Source: Acidobacteriota bacterium (lineage in GTDB: Bacteria; Acidobacteriota; Terriglobia; Terriglobales; Acidobacteriaceae). Taken from it: a DNA stretch of 7,336 nucleotides. Of this stretch, positions 1-6,566 are shown one piece after another. Where the stretch lies: contig JAJZCX010000068.1 of assembly GCA_021851625.1 (NCBI GenBank), positions 1 through 7,336 of the forward strand, written 5' to 3'. A program made the position numbers and the translations under genes. The notes beneath the pieces were generated by a model. The model had not been told where the DNA came from and searched no databases. It saw nothing but the letters and a program-made list of their open reading frames with translations. Numbering within the stretch: position 1 is the stretch's first letter; the number at the start of each line of letters is the position of its first letter.

Positions 1-2596
1 GCGCTTGGTGGACAATCGCTTTGGCGGCACGATCGGTGGGCCAATCCAAAAAAACAAGCTCTGGTTTTTTGGCAGCGTATATTGGGAGCGCGCTTTCACC
101 GGCACGCAACCCTCCGGCTCACAGGGCGCGGTTACGCCCACCCTCACCGGGCTGCAACAATTGGCGGCAGCCTTCCCCGGCAATCCTGCCGTGGGCGTGC
201 TGCAAAGTGCGGGGCCTTTTGGTGTCACCGTGGGCAATCCCGTGGCCATTGCCGGAACCACGACCACGGAGACCGTCACCACGCCCAACGGACCGGCGCA
301 GATCCAAGTGGCGCAGTTCCAACGCTCCATTCCCACGCCGTACACCGACCAGGAGCATCTGGGACGCATCGACTGGCAGCCGACGGTCAATGATCGTTTT
401 TACCTGCGCTATTTTTACCAGTATGACCAGACCGCTGGCTCCGCCGCGCCCTCCATCGCGCAAGGCCAGTACGTCAACATTGTGAACCCGAACCACTCGG
501 TGGGCGCGGACTGGACGCACACCTTCAGCCCGCACTGGACAGACCAGTTGCGCTACAGCTTTCAGCAGTCCAAAGTGGACTTTCAAGGCGGCTCCGAACC
601 CGCCTGCACCACAACCAACCTGACCGCCTGCACCGCGCAGGTCTACTTTTACGCCTCGAATGACTCCGGCTTTGGCATGAGCGCCAACGACCCGCAGGGG
701 CGCACCATCAAGGTCACGCAGGTACAGAACAACGCGCACTGGACCCACGGCAATCACAACGTTGCCTTCGGCGGCGAGTGGGACTATCAAAACTCCCCAA
801 ACGTATTTCTGCCCACGTACAACGGCGTGCTGCTCTACAGCGGCCTGAACGCGATGTTGCACGACGCCACTGGCACCGGCTTGGTGGATATGGCCAACGG
901 CAGCGCAGTGATTCCGTTTACGGAAAACGATGCAGCGCTCTACGCACAGGACGACTGGCGCATCCGCCCCGACCTGACGCTCAACCTCGGTCTGCGCTGG
1001 GAGTATTTTGGCCAGGCCGTCAATGAGCTGCACGCTTTGAGCCTGGCACGGCAGACCGGCCCCAATCCTTTTTGGAGCACCACGCTGCCGCTGTCCACCA
1101 CGACCGTGCCCGTAGTGCCACGCAATTGGAAGGATTACGAACCGCGTGTGGGTTTCTCATGGAATCCGACCTTCGCGCAAAAATTTGTCGTGCGCGGCGG
1201 CTTTTCCATCGACTACGACCCGGCCTTCTACAACATGTTTCTGATCGCAGCCATATACAGCCCTGTGATCGATCAAAACACCTTTGGCTGTGGCGGCGGA
1301 GCCTGCCTGCCCGCCAACGGAAGTCTCACTGGCGCAGCCGTGCGTGCGGCGGACTTGCAGTATCTCAGCACGGGCGGCAACCCTGCGCTGGCCAACGAGT
1401 CGTACTTCTCTGGAAAATTTCTGAATCCCTACACGCAAACCTATGCGCTGGGCGTGGAGTATCAACTGACTCCCAACGCGCTGGTCTCCATACGCTATGT
1501 GGGCAATCACACGGTGCACAATTTTCAATCGATTGACGCGAATCCCGACCTGCAAGCCGTTGCCGCACAGTTCCCCAATGTGATCGCACCCAGTTCGCTC
1601 TGTAGCGATCCAACGCAGCCCGGCTATGGACGGTTGAACTGCGCGCGCGGCAACTTGAATGAGGTGACCAACGGGGCCTTCTCGCTCTACAACGGGCTGC
1701 AAACCAGCATTGTCACGCGCAATCTGCACGGACTGACGGCCAACTTCGCCTACACGTATAGCCGCACCATTGACAACGTGAGCGAAGTCTTCAGCAACGG
1801 CGCAGGCGGCACCACGCTGGCCTACGCGCAGAATCCGCTCAACACGGATCGCGCCGAACGCAACGTCAGTGGCAACTCCTACCCCAACGTGGTCGCACTG
1901 GGACTGACCTATGTTCTTCCGTTTTACGCTCACCAATCCAACTGGAAGAACCGGCTCTTCGGCGGCTACGTCTACGACATGGTCTACACCTACAACACAG
2001 GCCAGCCCTACAACGCCTATCAGCCGCTGGGCTTCACCAACCCAGTGACGGGCGCATCCGAAGGCAGCTTCTGCGATGGAGCGTTCAACCAAGCCTTTCT
2101 CCACGTGGATACCTGCCGCTTGGTGCTCTCCAATCCGCACGCACCACTGAACACTGTGGCCTACAACGCCGGGCCGGGCAATGGATACGTCGTCTACAAC
2201 CCCTCCAGCACGGGGCCTGCCGTACCCACCAGCCCTGCTGCGGCGCATTGGATTGTGGACAACACCAACGAGGCCATCACCCTCGGTAATCCCTATCCTG
2301 GGTCGGGACGCAATATCTTGCGCGGACAAAGTTTCGATGAAGTGGACGCCACGTTGTCCAAAGAAGTACCGCTGGTGCGGACGCTGGCGCTGCAATTGCA
2401 AGTAAGCGCCTACAATCTTTTCAATCACGACTATCTGGGCACACCCTACGCAGGATTGAGCGCGGACAATCCCTCTGCCCCAGTTAATCCATTTCTGTCC
2501 AATAAGTACAACAACTCCTATGGCAATGCGCTGGTCAACACCGGCGGCCTGCCCGGCAATCGCGTCGTGCAATTGGGCACTCGAATTTTGTTTTAA
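1..2596 (+). CDS. Oar-like TonB-dependent outer-membrane receptor, C-terminal part (5' end missing)
   Basis: This is the beta-barrel part of a large outer-membrane receptor of the Oar/TonB-dependent type, which takes up or binds substrates (often glycans or peptides) at the cell surface using TonB energy. The frame is open from the left edge; the TTG near base 5 is internal, not a start. The first visible residues carry the FGGTIGGPI..K-LWFFG signature that lies at the plug-to-barrel junction of this family. Further marks are alternating aromatic beta-strand segments such as DRFYLRYFYQY, DDWRIRPDLTLNLGLRWEYFG and NPYTQTYALGVEYQL, the late segment around NTDRAERN, and a C-terminal strand ending LGTRILF, the terminal Phe being the usual BAM recognition signal. 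About 860 residues are present. Full-length acidobacterial members are typically above 1000, so the signal peptide, the carboxypeptidase-regulatory-like domain and most of the plug should lie to the left. It holds eight Cys in four close pairs. Substrate cannot be told from sequence. The gene is convergent with the GH3 gene downstream. Confidence 0.93.
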   Translation, partial: RLVDNRFGGTIGGPIQKNKLWFFGSVYWERAFTGTQPSGSQGAVTPTLTGLQQLAAAFPGNPAVGVLQSAGPFGVTVGNPVAIAGTTTTETVTTPNGPAQIQVAQFQRSIPTPYTDQEHLGRIDWQPTVNDRFYLRYFYQYDQTAGSAAPSIAQGQYVNIVNPNHSVGADWTHTFSPHWTDQLRYSFQQSKVDFQGGSEPACTTTNLTACTAQVYFYASNDSGFGMSANDPQGRTIKVTQVQNNAHWTHGNHNVAFGGEWDYQNSPNVFLPTYNGVLLYSGLNAMLHDATGTGLVDMANGSAVIPFTENDAALYAQDDWRIRPDLTLNLGLRWEYFGQAVNELHALSLARQTGPNPFWSTTLPLSTTTVPVVPRNWKDYEPRVGFSWNPTFAQKFVVRGGFSIDYDPAFYNMFLIAAIYSPVIDQNTFGCGGGACLPANGSLTGAAVRAADLQYLSTGGNPALANESYFSGKFLNPYTQTYALGVEYQLTPNALVSIRYVGNHTVHNFQSIDANPDLQAVAAQFPNVIAPSSLCSDPTQPGYGRLNCARGNLNEVTNGAFSLYNGLQTSIVTRNLHGLTANFAYTYSRTIDNVSEVFSNGAGGTTLAYAQNPLNTDRAERNVSGNSYPNVVALGLTYVLPFYAHQSNWKNRLFGGYVYDMVYTYNTGQPYNAYQPLGFTNPVTGASEGSFCDGAFNQAFLHVDTCRLVLSNPHAPLNTVAYNAGPGNGYVVYNPSSTGPAVPTSPAAAHWIVDNTNEAITLGNPYPGSGRNILRGQSFDEVDATLSKEVPLVRTLALQLQVSAYNLFNHDYLGTPYAGLSADNPSAPVNPFLSNKYNNSYGNALVNTGGLPGNRVVQLGTRILF

Positions 2597-2650
2597 CAGC
2601 GATCCCACGTGCGGCACCATCCGCAGCGACGCTACGGCTGTGGCTCACCC

Positions 2651-2687
2651 AAAAAAAAACGGGCCGCCCGCGCTGGCGAGCGACCCG
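2651..2687 (-). terminator. Intrinsic (rho-independent) terminator of the GH3 gene
   Basis: Read on the minus strand, two 12-base arms, CGGGTCGCTCGC and GCGGGCGGCCCG, flank a CAGC loop (2660-2687) and pair fully as RNA with two G-U wobbles. Nine consecutive T residues follow (the A run at 2651-2659). It begins 17 bases after the GH3 stop codon. On the plus strand the two wobble positions become C-A mismatches and no T run follows, so the element should act mainly on the minus strand and not on the receptor transcript. Confidence 0.93.
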
Positions 2688-2704
2688 GTGCGAATTATAT
2701 TCCG

Positions 2705-5035
2705 TTATTGAAGCGTGACGGACTGATGCAGCGGCAGGCTCTGACTGGAGCCGCCCACGGCAAAGGTGTAGGCTCCCGGAACACGCTTCCACGCATTCGC
2801 CGCTTCATCAAAGACAAGCAAATACTGCGGATCGATGTTGACGGTGACCTGCTGGCTTTGTCCGGGCTTCAACTCCACTCTGGCCCAGCCGACCAGCCGC
2901 TTCGGCGGTTCGTTGGCCGCTGCGGGCAGCATGGCGTAGACCTCGGCGATCTCCGCTCCCGCGCGGCTACCCGTGTTGCGCACGGTGAAGCGCACGCTGT
3001 GCGCGTCCGGCGAAACAGCAAGTTCCGCGTAGCTGTACGTGGTGTAGGACAGGCCAAAGCCGAAGGGAAAGAGCACCGGCTTCTTTTCGGCGTCATACCA
3101 CTTGTAGCCAACCTTCAGCCCCTCGTCGTAGGTGACCGAGTACTTGGACTGCATGTGCGTGGGGCCGTTGACCGCGCCATCGCCTTGGCCCATGTCTTCA
3201 GCCGAAAGCGCAGGGATGGTGCGGTGCGGCAGGTCAGCATCGCTCTTGGGGAAGGTGATGGCCAGCTTGCCGGTTGGGTTTACCTTGCCCAGCAGCACAT
3301 TGGCCAGCGCGACGTGGCCGCGCGTGCCGGCATACCATGCCTCCACCACGCCCCGGACTTGGTCGATCCACGGCATCGTGACCGGGCTGCCATTTTCCAG
3401 CACCACAATCGTATTGGGATTGGCAGCAGCGACCTGCGCAATCAGCGCATTTTGATTGCCCTGCAAAGCGAGCGTGGGCAGGTCCATGCCCTCGGACGCC
3501 CACTGATGCGCAAAGACAATCGCCACATCCGCGTTCTTGGCAAAGGCCGCAGCGGCGGCTGGATCGTCGCCGGAATTGTACACAACCTGCGCGTTGGGCA
3601 GATCCGCTTGCAGCGCTTTCATCGGCGAGGTGGGAAACCAGATATGCTCCTGCCAATAGCTGGATCCTTGGCCAGGGGGCAGAATGGCGTTGCCGCCGAT
3701 GGGATCCACCTGCGCCGAACCACCGCCGGAGAGCATGCCTACATCCGCATGGCCACCAATCAAAGCCACACGATGCAGCGCAGCCGCGCGTAAAGGCAGA
3801 ATTCCGCCCTGGTTTTTCAGCAGCACAATGCTCTGCTCCTCAATGTGCTGCGCGATGTCGGCATCGGCAAAGGGATCGACAACGCTCTTCTGAATCGGAT
3901 CATCCACAACACCAGCGGCAAACTCCGAACGCAGCACGCGCTCGGCGTGGTCGTTGATCTCGGACATGGGCACTTTGCCCGCATCGACGGCAGCCTTCAG
4001 CGCCGGGCCAAAGTAGTTGGCCACGGGCTGCTCTTGATCGAGACCGGCAGCGGAGGCAGCAATGGTGCTATGCGTGCCGCCCCAATCGGAGAGTACAAAG
4101 CCGGGATAGTGCCACTCGCCCTTGAGTACGTCATGCAGCAAGTAGGGATTCTCACAGGCGTAAGCTCCATTGATGCGGTTGTAGGAGCACATCACCGCCG
4201 CAGCGTGGGAGATGTCGAGCGCAATGTGAAAAGCGAGCAAATCGCTCTCCTGCATGGCGCGCTTGCCAATGATCGCGTTGACGATGTTGCGGCCCGTCTC
4301 CTGATCGTTGATGGCGTAGTGCTTGATGTCGCCAATCACATGCTGCGCCTGCTCGCACTGCATCAGGTTGCCGACCATGGTTCCGGCAAGAATTGGGTCT
4401 TCGCCCGCATATTCAAAGGTGCGGCCATTGCGCGGTTCGCGGGCAATATCCACGCCACCGCCGAGCGTCATGTTGAAGCCCTGCGCGCGTAGTTCTTTGC
4501 CAATCACCATGCCATATTGGCAGGCAGCCTGCGGATTCCAACTGGAAGCCGCGCCCAAATCCGAGGGCAGAGCCGTCGAGTAGCGGCCATTCGCTCCGCT
4601 GCTGCGCACGCCATAGGCGGCATCGTCCATGACGATGGGAGGGATGCCCAGGCGCGGCACGCCAACTACAGAGCCTGCGCCGCCATTGCCGAGGTACGTC
4701 AGTGGCATGGTCCAGTTGTCGGCGTGCGGCATGCCGTTGCCGTGCAACAAATCAATCTTTTCTTGCAAGGTCATTTGATCGAGCACCAGCTTGGCGCGCG
4801 CATCGGGGGACAGTTGCTTGTTCATCCACGGCCCGGTGGGACGGGGCGAATGCGCCTTGCGCCAAGCCTCAACTTGCGCCACGGTCACGTTGATGCCCCT
4901 GGTTTTCAACCACGCCTGAATCTGCGCGGGGGATTGGGATTGAACTTGCGGAGGTAAAAATTGCGCTCGCGCTGTGCAGCAGACTGCAAAGATCGCTGTG
5001 GCAGCTACACACCCTAGCAAAAATTTCTTGAACAT
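2705..5035 (-). CDS. Secreted glycoside hydrolase family 3 (beta-glucosidase-like)
   Basis: This 776-residue GH3 enzyme should remove non-reducing-end sugars from beta-linked oligosaccharides with retention; beta-glucosidase is the likeliest activity, but beta-xylosidase or another specificity is possible. A Sec signal peptide covers residues 1-24 (basic start, hydrophobic core, ARA-Q cleavage site), so it acts in the periplasm or outside. A helical extension (25-75) precedes the barrel domain (about 85-375), which has the GEDP (211-214) and KHY (238-240) substrate-binding motifs and the SDW motif whose D317 is the expected nucleophile. The alpha/beta sandwich (about 395-600) contains SEGMD, where E515 is the likely acid/base. 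After the FPFGFGLSYT motif (656-665) comes a fibronectin-III-like C-terminal domain (about 680-765). No PA14 insert is seen. The ATG at 5033-5035 is chosen because it begins the signal peptide and has TAAGGA five bases upstream; the frame runs open further upstream but without a signal sequence. It is transcribed divergently from the putative membrane regulator and ends at a strong terminator. Confidence 0.95.
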   Translation of the reverse strand: MFKKFLLGCVAATAIFAVCCTARAQFLPPQVQSQSPAQIQAWLKTRGINVTVAQVEAWRKAHSPRPTGPWMNKQLSPDARAKLVLDQMTLQEKIDLLHGNGMPHADNWTMPLTYLGNGGAGSVVGVPRLGIPPIVMDDAAYGVRSSGANGRYSTALPSDLGAASSWNPQAACQYGMVIGKELRAQGFNMTLGGGVDIAREPRNGRTFEYAGEDPILAGTMVGNLMQCEQAQHVIGDIKHYAINDQETGRNIVNAIIGKRAMQESDLLAFHIALDISHAAAVMCSYNRINGAYACENPYLLHDVLKGEWHYPGFVLSDWGGTHSTIAASAAGLDQEQPVANYFGPALKAAVDAGKVPMSEINDHAERVLRSEFAAGVVDDPIQKSVVDPFADADIAQHIEEQSIVLLKNQGGILPLRAAALHRVALIGGHADVGMLSGGGSAQVDPIGGNAILPPGQGSSYWQEHIWFPTSPMKALQADLPNAQVVYNSGDDPAAAAAFAKNADVAIVFAHQWASEGMDLPTLALQGNQNALIAQVAAANPNTIVVLENGSPVTMPWIDQVRGVVEAWYAGTRGHVALANVLLGKVNPTGKLAITFPKSDADLPHRTIPALSAEDMGQGDGAVNGPTHMQSKYSVTYDEGLKVGYKWYDAEKKPVLFPFGFGLSYTTYSYAELAVSPDAHSVRFTVRNTGSRAGAEIAEVYAMLPAAANEPPKRLVGWARVELKPGQSQQVTVNIDPQYLLVFDEAANAWKRVPGAYTFAVGGSSQSLPLHQSVTLQ

Positions 5036-5040
5036 TGCTT

Positions 5041-5046
5041 TCCTTA
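5041..5046 (-). promoter_or_regulatory. Ribosome binding site of the GH3 gene
   Basis: On the minus strand TAAGGA lies five bases before the ATG at 5033-5035. It matches the anti-Shine-Dalgarno sequence and decides the start against the longer open frame reaching 5431. Confidence 0.85.
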
Positions 5047-5128
5047 TCGTCCCGCTTCCCATCGAAGCAGGCTGGCTTTGGCTTGCACGACCACGATACA
5101 GGCTTTGCAGCGAAACAAAACCGTCTAT

Positions 5129-5147
5129 TACCGTAGCGAATACGGTA
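5129..5147. promoter_or_regulatory. Perfect inverted repeat, candidate operator
   Basis: TACCGTA and TACGGTA are exact inverted copies separated by the five bases GCGAA. An extra ACCGT half-site lies ten bases upstream at 5120-5124. The site sits in the middle of the divergent region, about 100 bases from the GH3 start and about 120 from the regulator start, where a shared dimeric regulator could act on both. Which protein binds is not shown; the adjacent membrane regulator is the obvious candidate, and a LacI, GntR or TetR type protein elsewhere is the alternative. Confidence 0.55.
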
Positions 5148-5265
5148 GCGCGCTTTGCCTGCAATCTTTTCCCGACGCCAAAGCCTTTCCGTGTGTCGGC
5201 GTATTCTAGGTACGGAGCGAGTACGTCTTCCGTTCCAGTGTTGTGATCGATCCGTGAGCCAACCC

Positions 5266-6465
5266 ATGCAGGCAGCCGTCGAAACCGTGGAGTCTCAACA
5301 AATCCAGCAGCAACTGGAACGACTGTTGTCCGACGTGTTGTTTCGCAACAGCAAGCGCTACCCTGACTTACTGCGTTATGTGGTCGAACAGACGCTACAA
5401 GGCCAGGCCGACGCACTAAAAGAACGCACACTCGGCGTAGCCGTCTTTCACCGTAAGCCAGACTATGACTCCAACGCCGACCCCGTGGTGCGCATCACGG
5501 CGGGTGAGGTGCGCAAGCGTCTGGCGCAGTACTACACGCAGGAGGAGCACCGCGGCGAGCTGCGCATCGACCTGCCATCGGGGTCCTATGTGCCGGAGTT
5601 TCACTGGCCAGCGCAAGAGGCGAACATCCGGCCTGCGGAGCCAACAGACTTGCCCAGCACTGCACCGAACCTTGCGCGAAACACCACTTCTGCGTCACGC
5701 TGGGTGCTCTGGTCGGCGTTGGCTGTGGCGCTCGTCGCCGCCGCTACATGGATGAGTGCGCGAATCGCATGGCGTCAATCCTCTACGCTGCCGCCCGCCC
5801 TGCGCAGCTTTTGGTCGCCGCTCTTGCAATCCCCAACGCCGATCCTGCTCTGCGTTGGCTCTGCAGCCTTCGCCGCACCGCTGAACCCCAACCCCACGAT
5901 TGCGGCCCATCCGCTGGCCAGCGATCCCGTCACCTTTTCGGACGCAGTAACGCTGACCCGCTTGGCTGGCTTTTTGGAGGCCCACCACAAATCCTTCCTG
6001 ATGCTGCCCGCACGCACCACTACCTTTTCTGACTTGCAGCGCACGCCCAGCATTCTGATTGCGGCCTTTGACAATCCCTGGACGATTCGTCTGACCGATC
6101 CGCTGCGCTTTCATTTTGTGCAACTGGGCGGTGCCGTCTCTGGCATCGAAGATCGCCTGCACCCCGGCAACCAAGCGTGGAGCGTGGATTTTCAGACCCC
6201 GTATGCGCACCTGCCCATGGATTACGGCATCCTGGCACGCTTCCATGACCGCCTCACCGATCAGCAGGTGGTGGTAGCCGCAGGCATTGGCGAGGATGCC
6301 ACGGCGGCGGCCAGTTCCCTGGCGCTGAATGAGCAATATATGGCCCAGTTGCTGCACGGTCTACACAAGGACCCAGCGCATCCCAACCTCGAAGTGGTCT
6401 TTTCGACAGAGGTCATCGACGGCAACCCCGGTCCGCCGCGCGTCATTGCCGCTACGCAGTGGTAG
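5266..6465 (+). CDS. Putative membrane-anchored transcription regulator with winged-helix-like N-terminal module
   Basis: I recognise the architecture but no named family. Residues 10-112 form a soluble module with the pattern LLRYVVE, then LKERTLGVAVF, DYDSNADPVVRITAGEVRKRL, and LPSGSYVPEF. From memory, closely similar modules occur at the N-terminus of many acidobacterial proteins and of rhizobial cyclase or TPR proteins. The basic helix VRITAGEVRKRLAQYY followed by a beta-hairpin ending in GSYVPEF resembles the recognition helix and wing of OmpR/CadC-type domains, so DNA binding is inferred. A low-complexity linker (115-143) leads to one transmembrane helix (about 146-167). The C-terminal domain (about 175-399) shows alternating beta and alpha segments (PILLCVGS, SILIAAFDN, VVVAAGIGEDATAAAS) and ends GPPRVIAATQW; it is probably extracytoplasmic if the N-terminus is inside. 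The start is uncertain: ATG 5266 is preferred, GTG 5254 is four codons earlier with GTGATC upstream, and GTG 5191 or TTG 5155 are less likely. It is divergent from the GH3 gene, suggesting local control. Confidence 0.8.
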   Translation: MQAAVETVESQQIQQQLERLLSDVLFRNSKRYPDLLRYVVEQTLQGQADALKERTLGVAVFHRKPDYDSNADPVVRITAGEVRKRLAQYYTQEEHRGELRIDLPSGSYVPEFHWPAQEANIRPAEPTDLPSTAPNLARNTTSASRWVLWSALAVALVAAATWMSARIAWRQSSTLPPALRSFWSPLLQSPTPILLCVGSAAFAAPLNPNPTIAAHPLASDPVTFSDAVTLTRLAGFLEAHHKSFLMLPARTTTFSDLQRTPSILIAAFDNPWTIRLTDPLRFHFVQLGGAVSGIEDRLHPGNQAWSVDFQTPYAHLPMDYGILARFHDRLTDQQVVVAAGIGEDATAAASSLALNEQYMAQLLHGLHKDPAHPNLEVVFSTEVIDGNPGPPRVIAATQW

Positions 6466-6532
6466 CAGCAACCCGCACCCGATACCGCATTTTGATTCAG
6501 AAAAAATCTCTAGCATCCACCCCATGCAGGCG

Positions 6533-6538
6533 TACAAT
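6533..6538 (+). promoter_or_regulatory. Candidate -10 element for the membrane-protein gene
   Basis: TACAAT differs from the TATAAT consensus at one position and lies about 28 bases before the start codon, which would give a short leader. The matching -35 region (CTAGCA near 6510-6515) is poor. The 101-base gap from 6466 holds no convincing terminator for the upstream gene, so read-through from it is also possible. Confidence 0.3.
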
Positions 6539-6554
6539 TCCCGCACGATTCGCT

Positions 6555-6562
6555 GGGAGGGG
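6555..6562 (+). promoter_or_regulatory. Strong ribosome binding site of the membrane-protein gene
   Basis: GGGAGGGG contains GGAGG, six bases before the ATG at 6567. It is the best Shine-Dalgarno match in the window and fixes the start of a frame that has no stop inside the window. Confidence 0.9.
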
Positions 6563-6566
6563 TTTC

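Larger units (their letters stand above)
5036..5265. promoter_or_regulatory. Divergent intergenic control region between GH3 gene and putative regulator
   Basis: About 230 bases separate the two divergent starts, so promoters for both genes should lie here. I see no strong sigma-70 type -35/-10 pair in either direction; TATTCT at 5202-5207 on the plus strand and TATCGT on the minus strand near 5092-5097 are weak -10 candidates only. The clearest structure is the inverted repeat at 5129-5147. GGCTTTG occurs at 5074-5080 and 5101-5107, CGCTTTG at 5151-5157, and the inverse CAAAGCC at 5179-5185. The TACGG core of the palindrome recurs at 5211-5215. Confidence 0.6.

Noticed and set aside
1157..2620. 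Long open frame (487 codons) on the minus strand opposite the receptor gene
   Set aside because: It mirrors the codon bias of the receptor on the other strand, is rich in Val/Gly/Arg/Ile without domain pattern, and has no ribosome site; the receptor frame has clear family motifs. The minus-strand frame at 119-1033 is rejected for the same reason.
2610..2625. Short hairpin TGCGG/CCGCA after the receptor stop as a terminator
   Set aside because: Only five base pairs and no following T run.
2609..3793. Long plus-strand open frame opposite the GH3 gene
   Set aside because: It is antisense to clear GH3 motifs, runs through the terminator hairpin, and its product is Arg/Gly/Val-rich without recognisable domains. 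The plus-strand frame at 3845-4492 is the same kind of shadow.
5036..5431. Upstream extension of the GH3 frame to an earlier start
   Set aside because: The added residues would bury the signal peptide and overlap the start of the divergent regulator gene; the ATG at 5033-5035 has a good ribosome site and begins a classic signal sequence.
6493..6510. GATT/AATC near an A-rich run after the regulator as a terminator
   Set aside because: Four weak base pairs with no T run on the plus strand; not enough to call.
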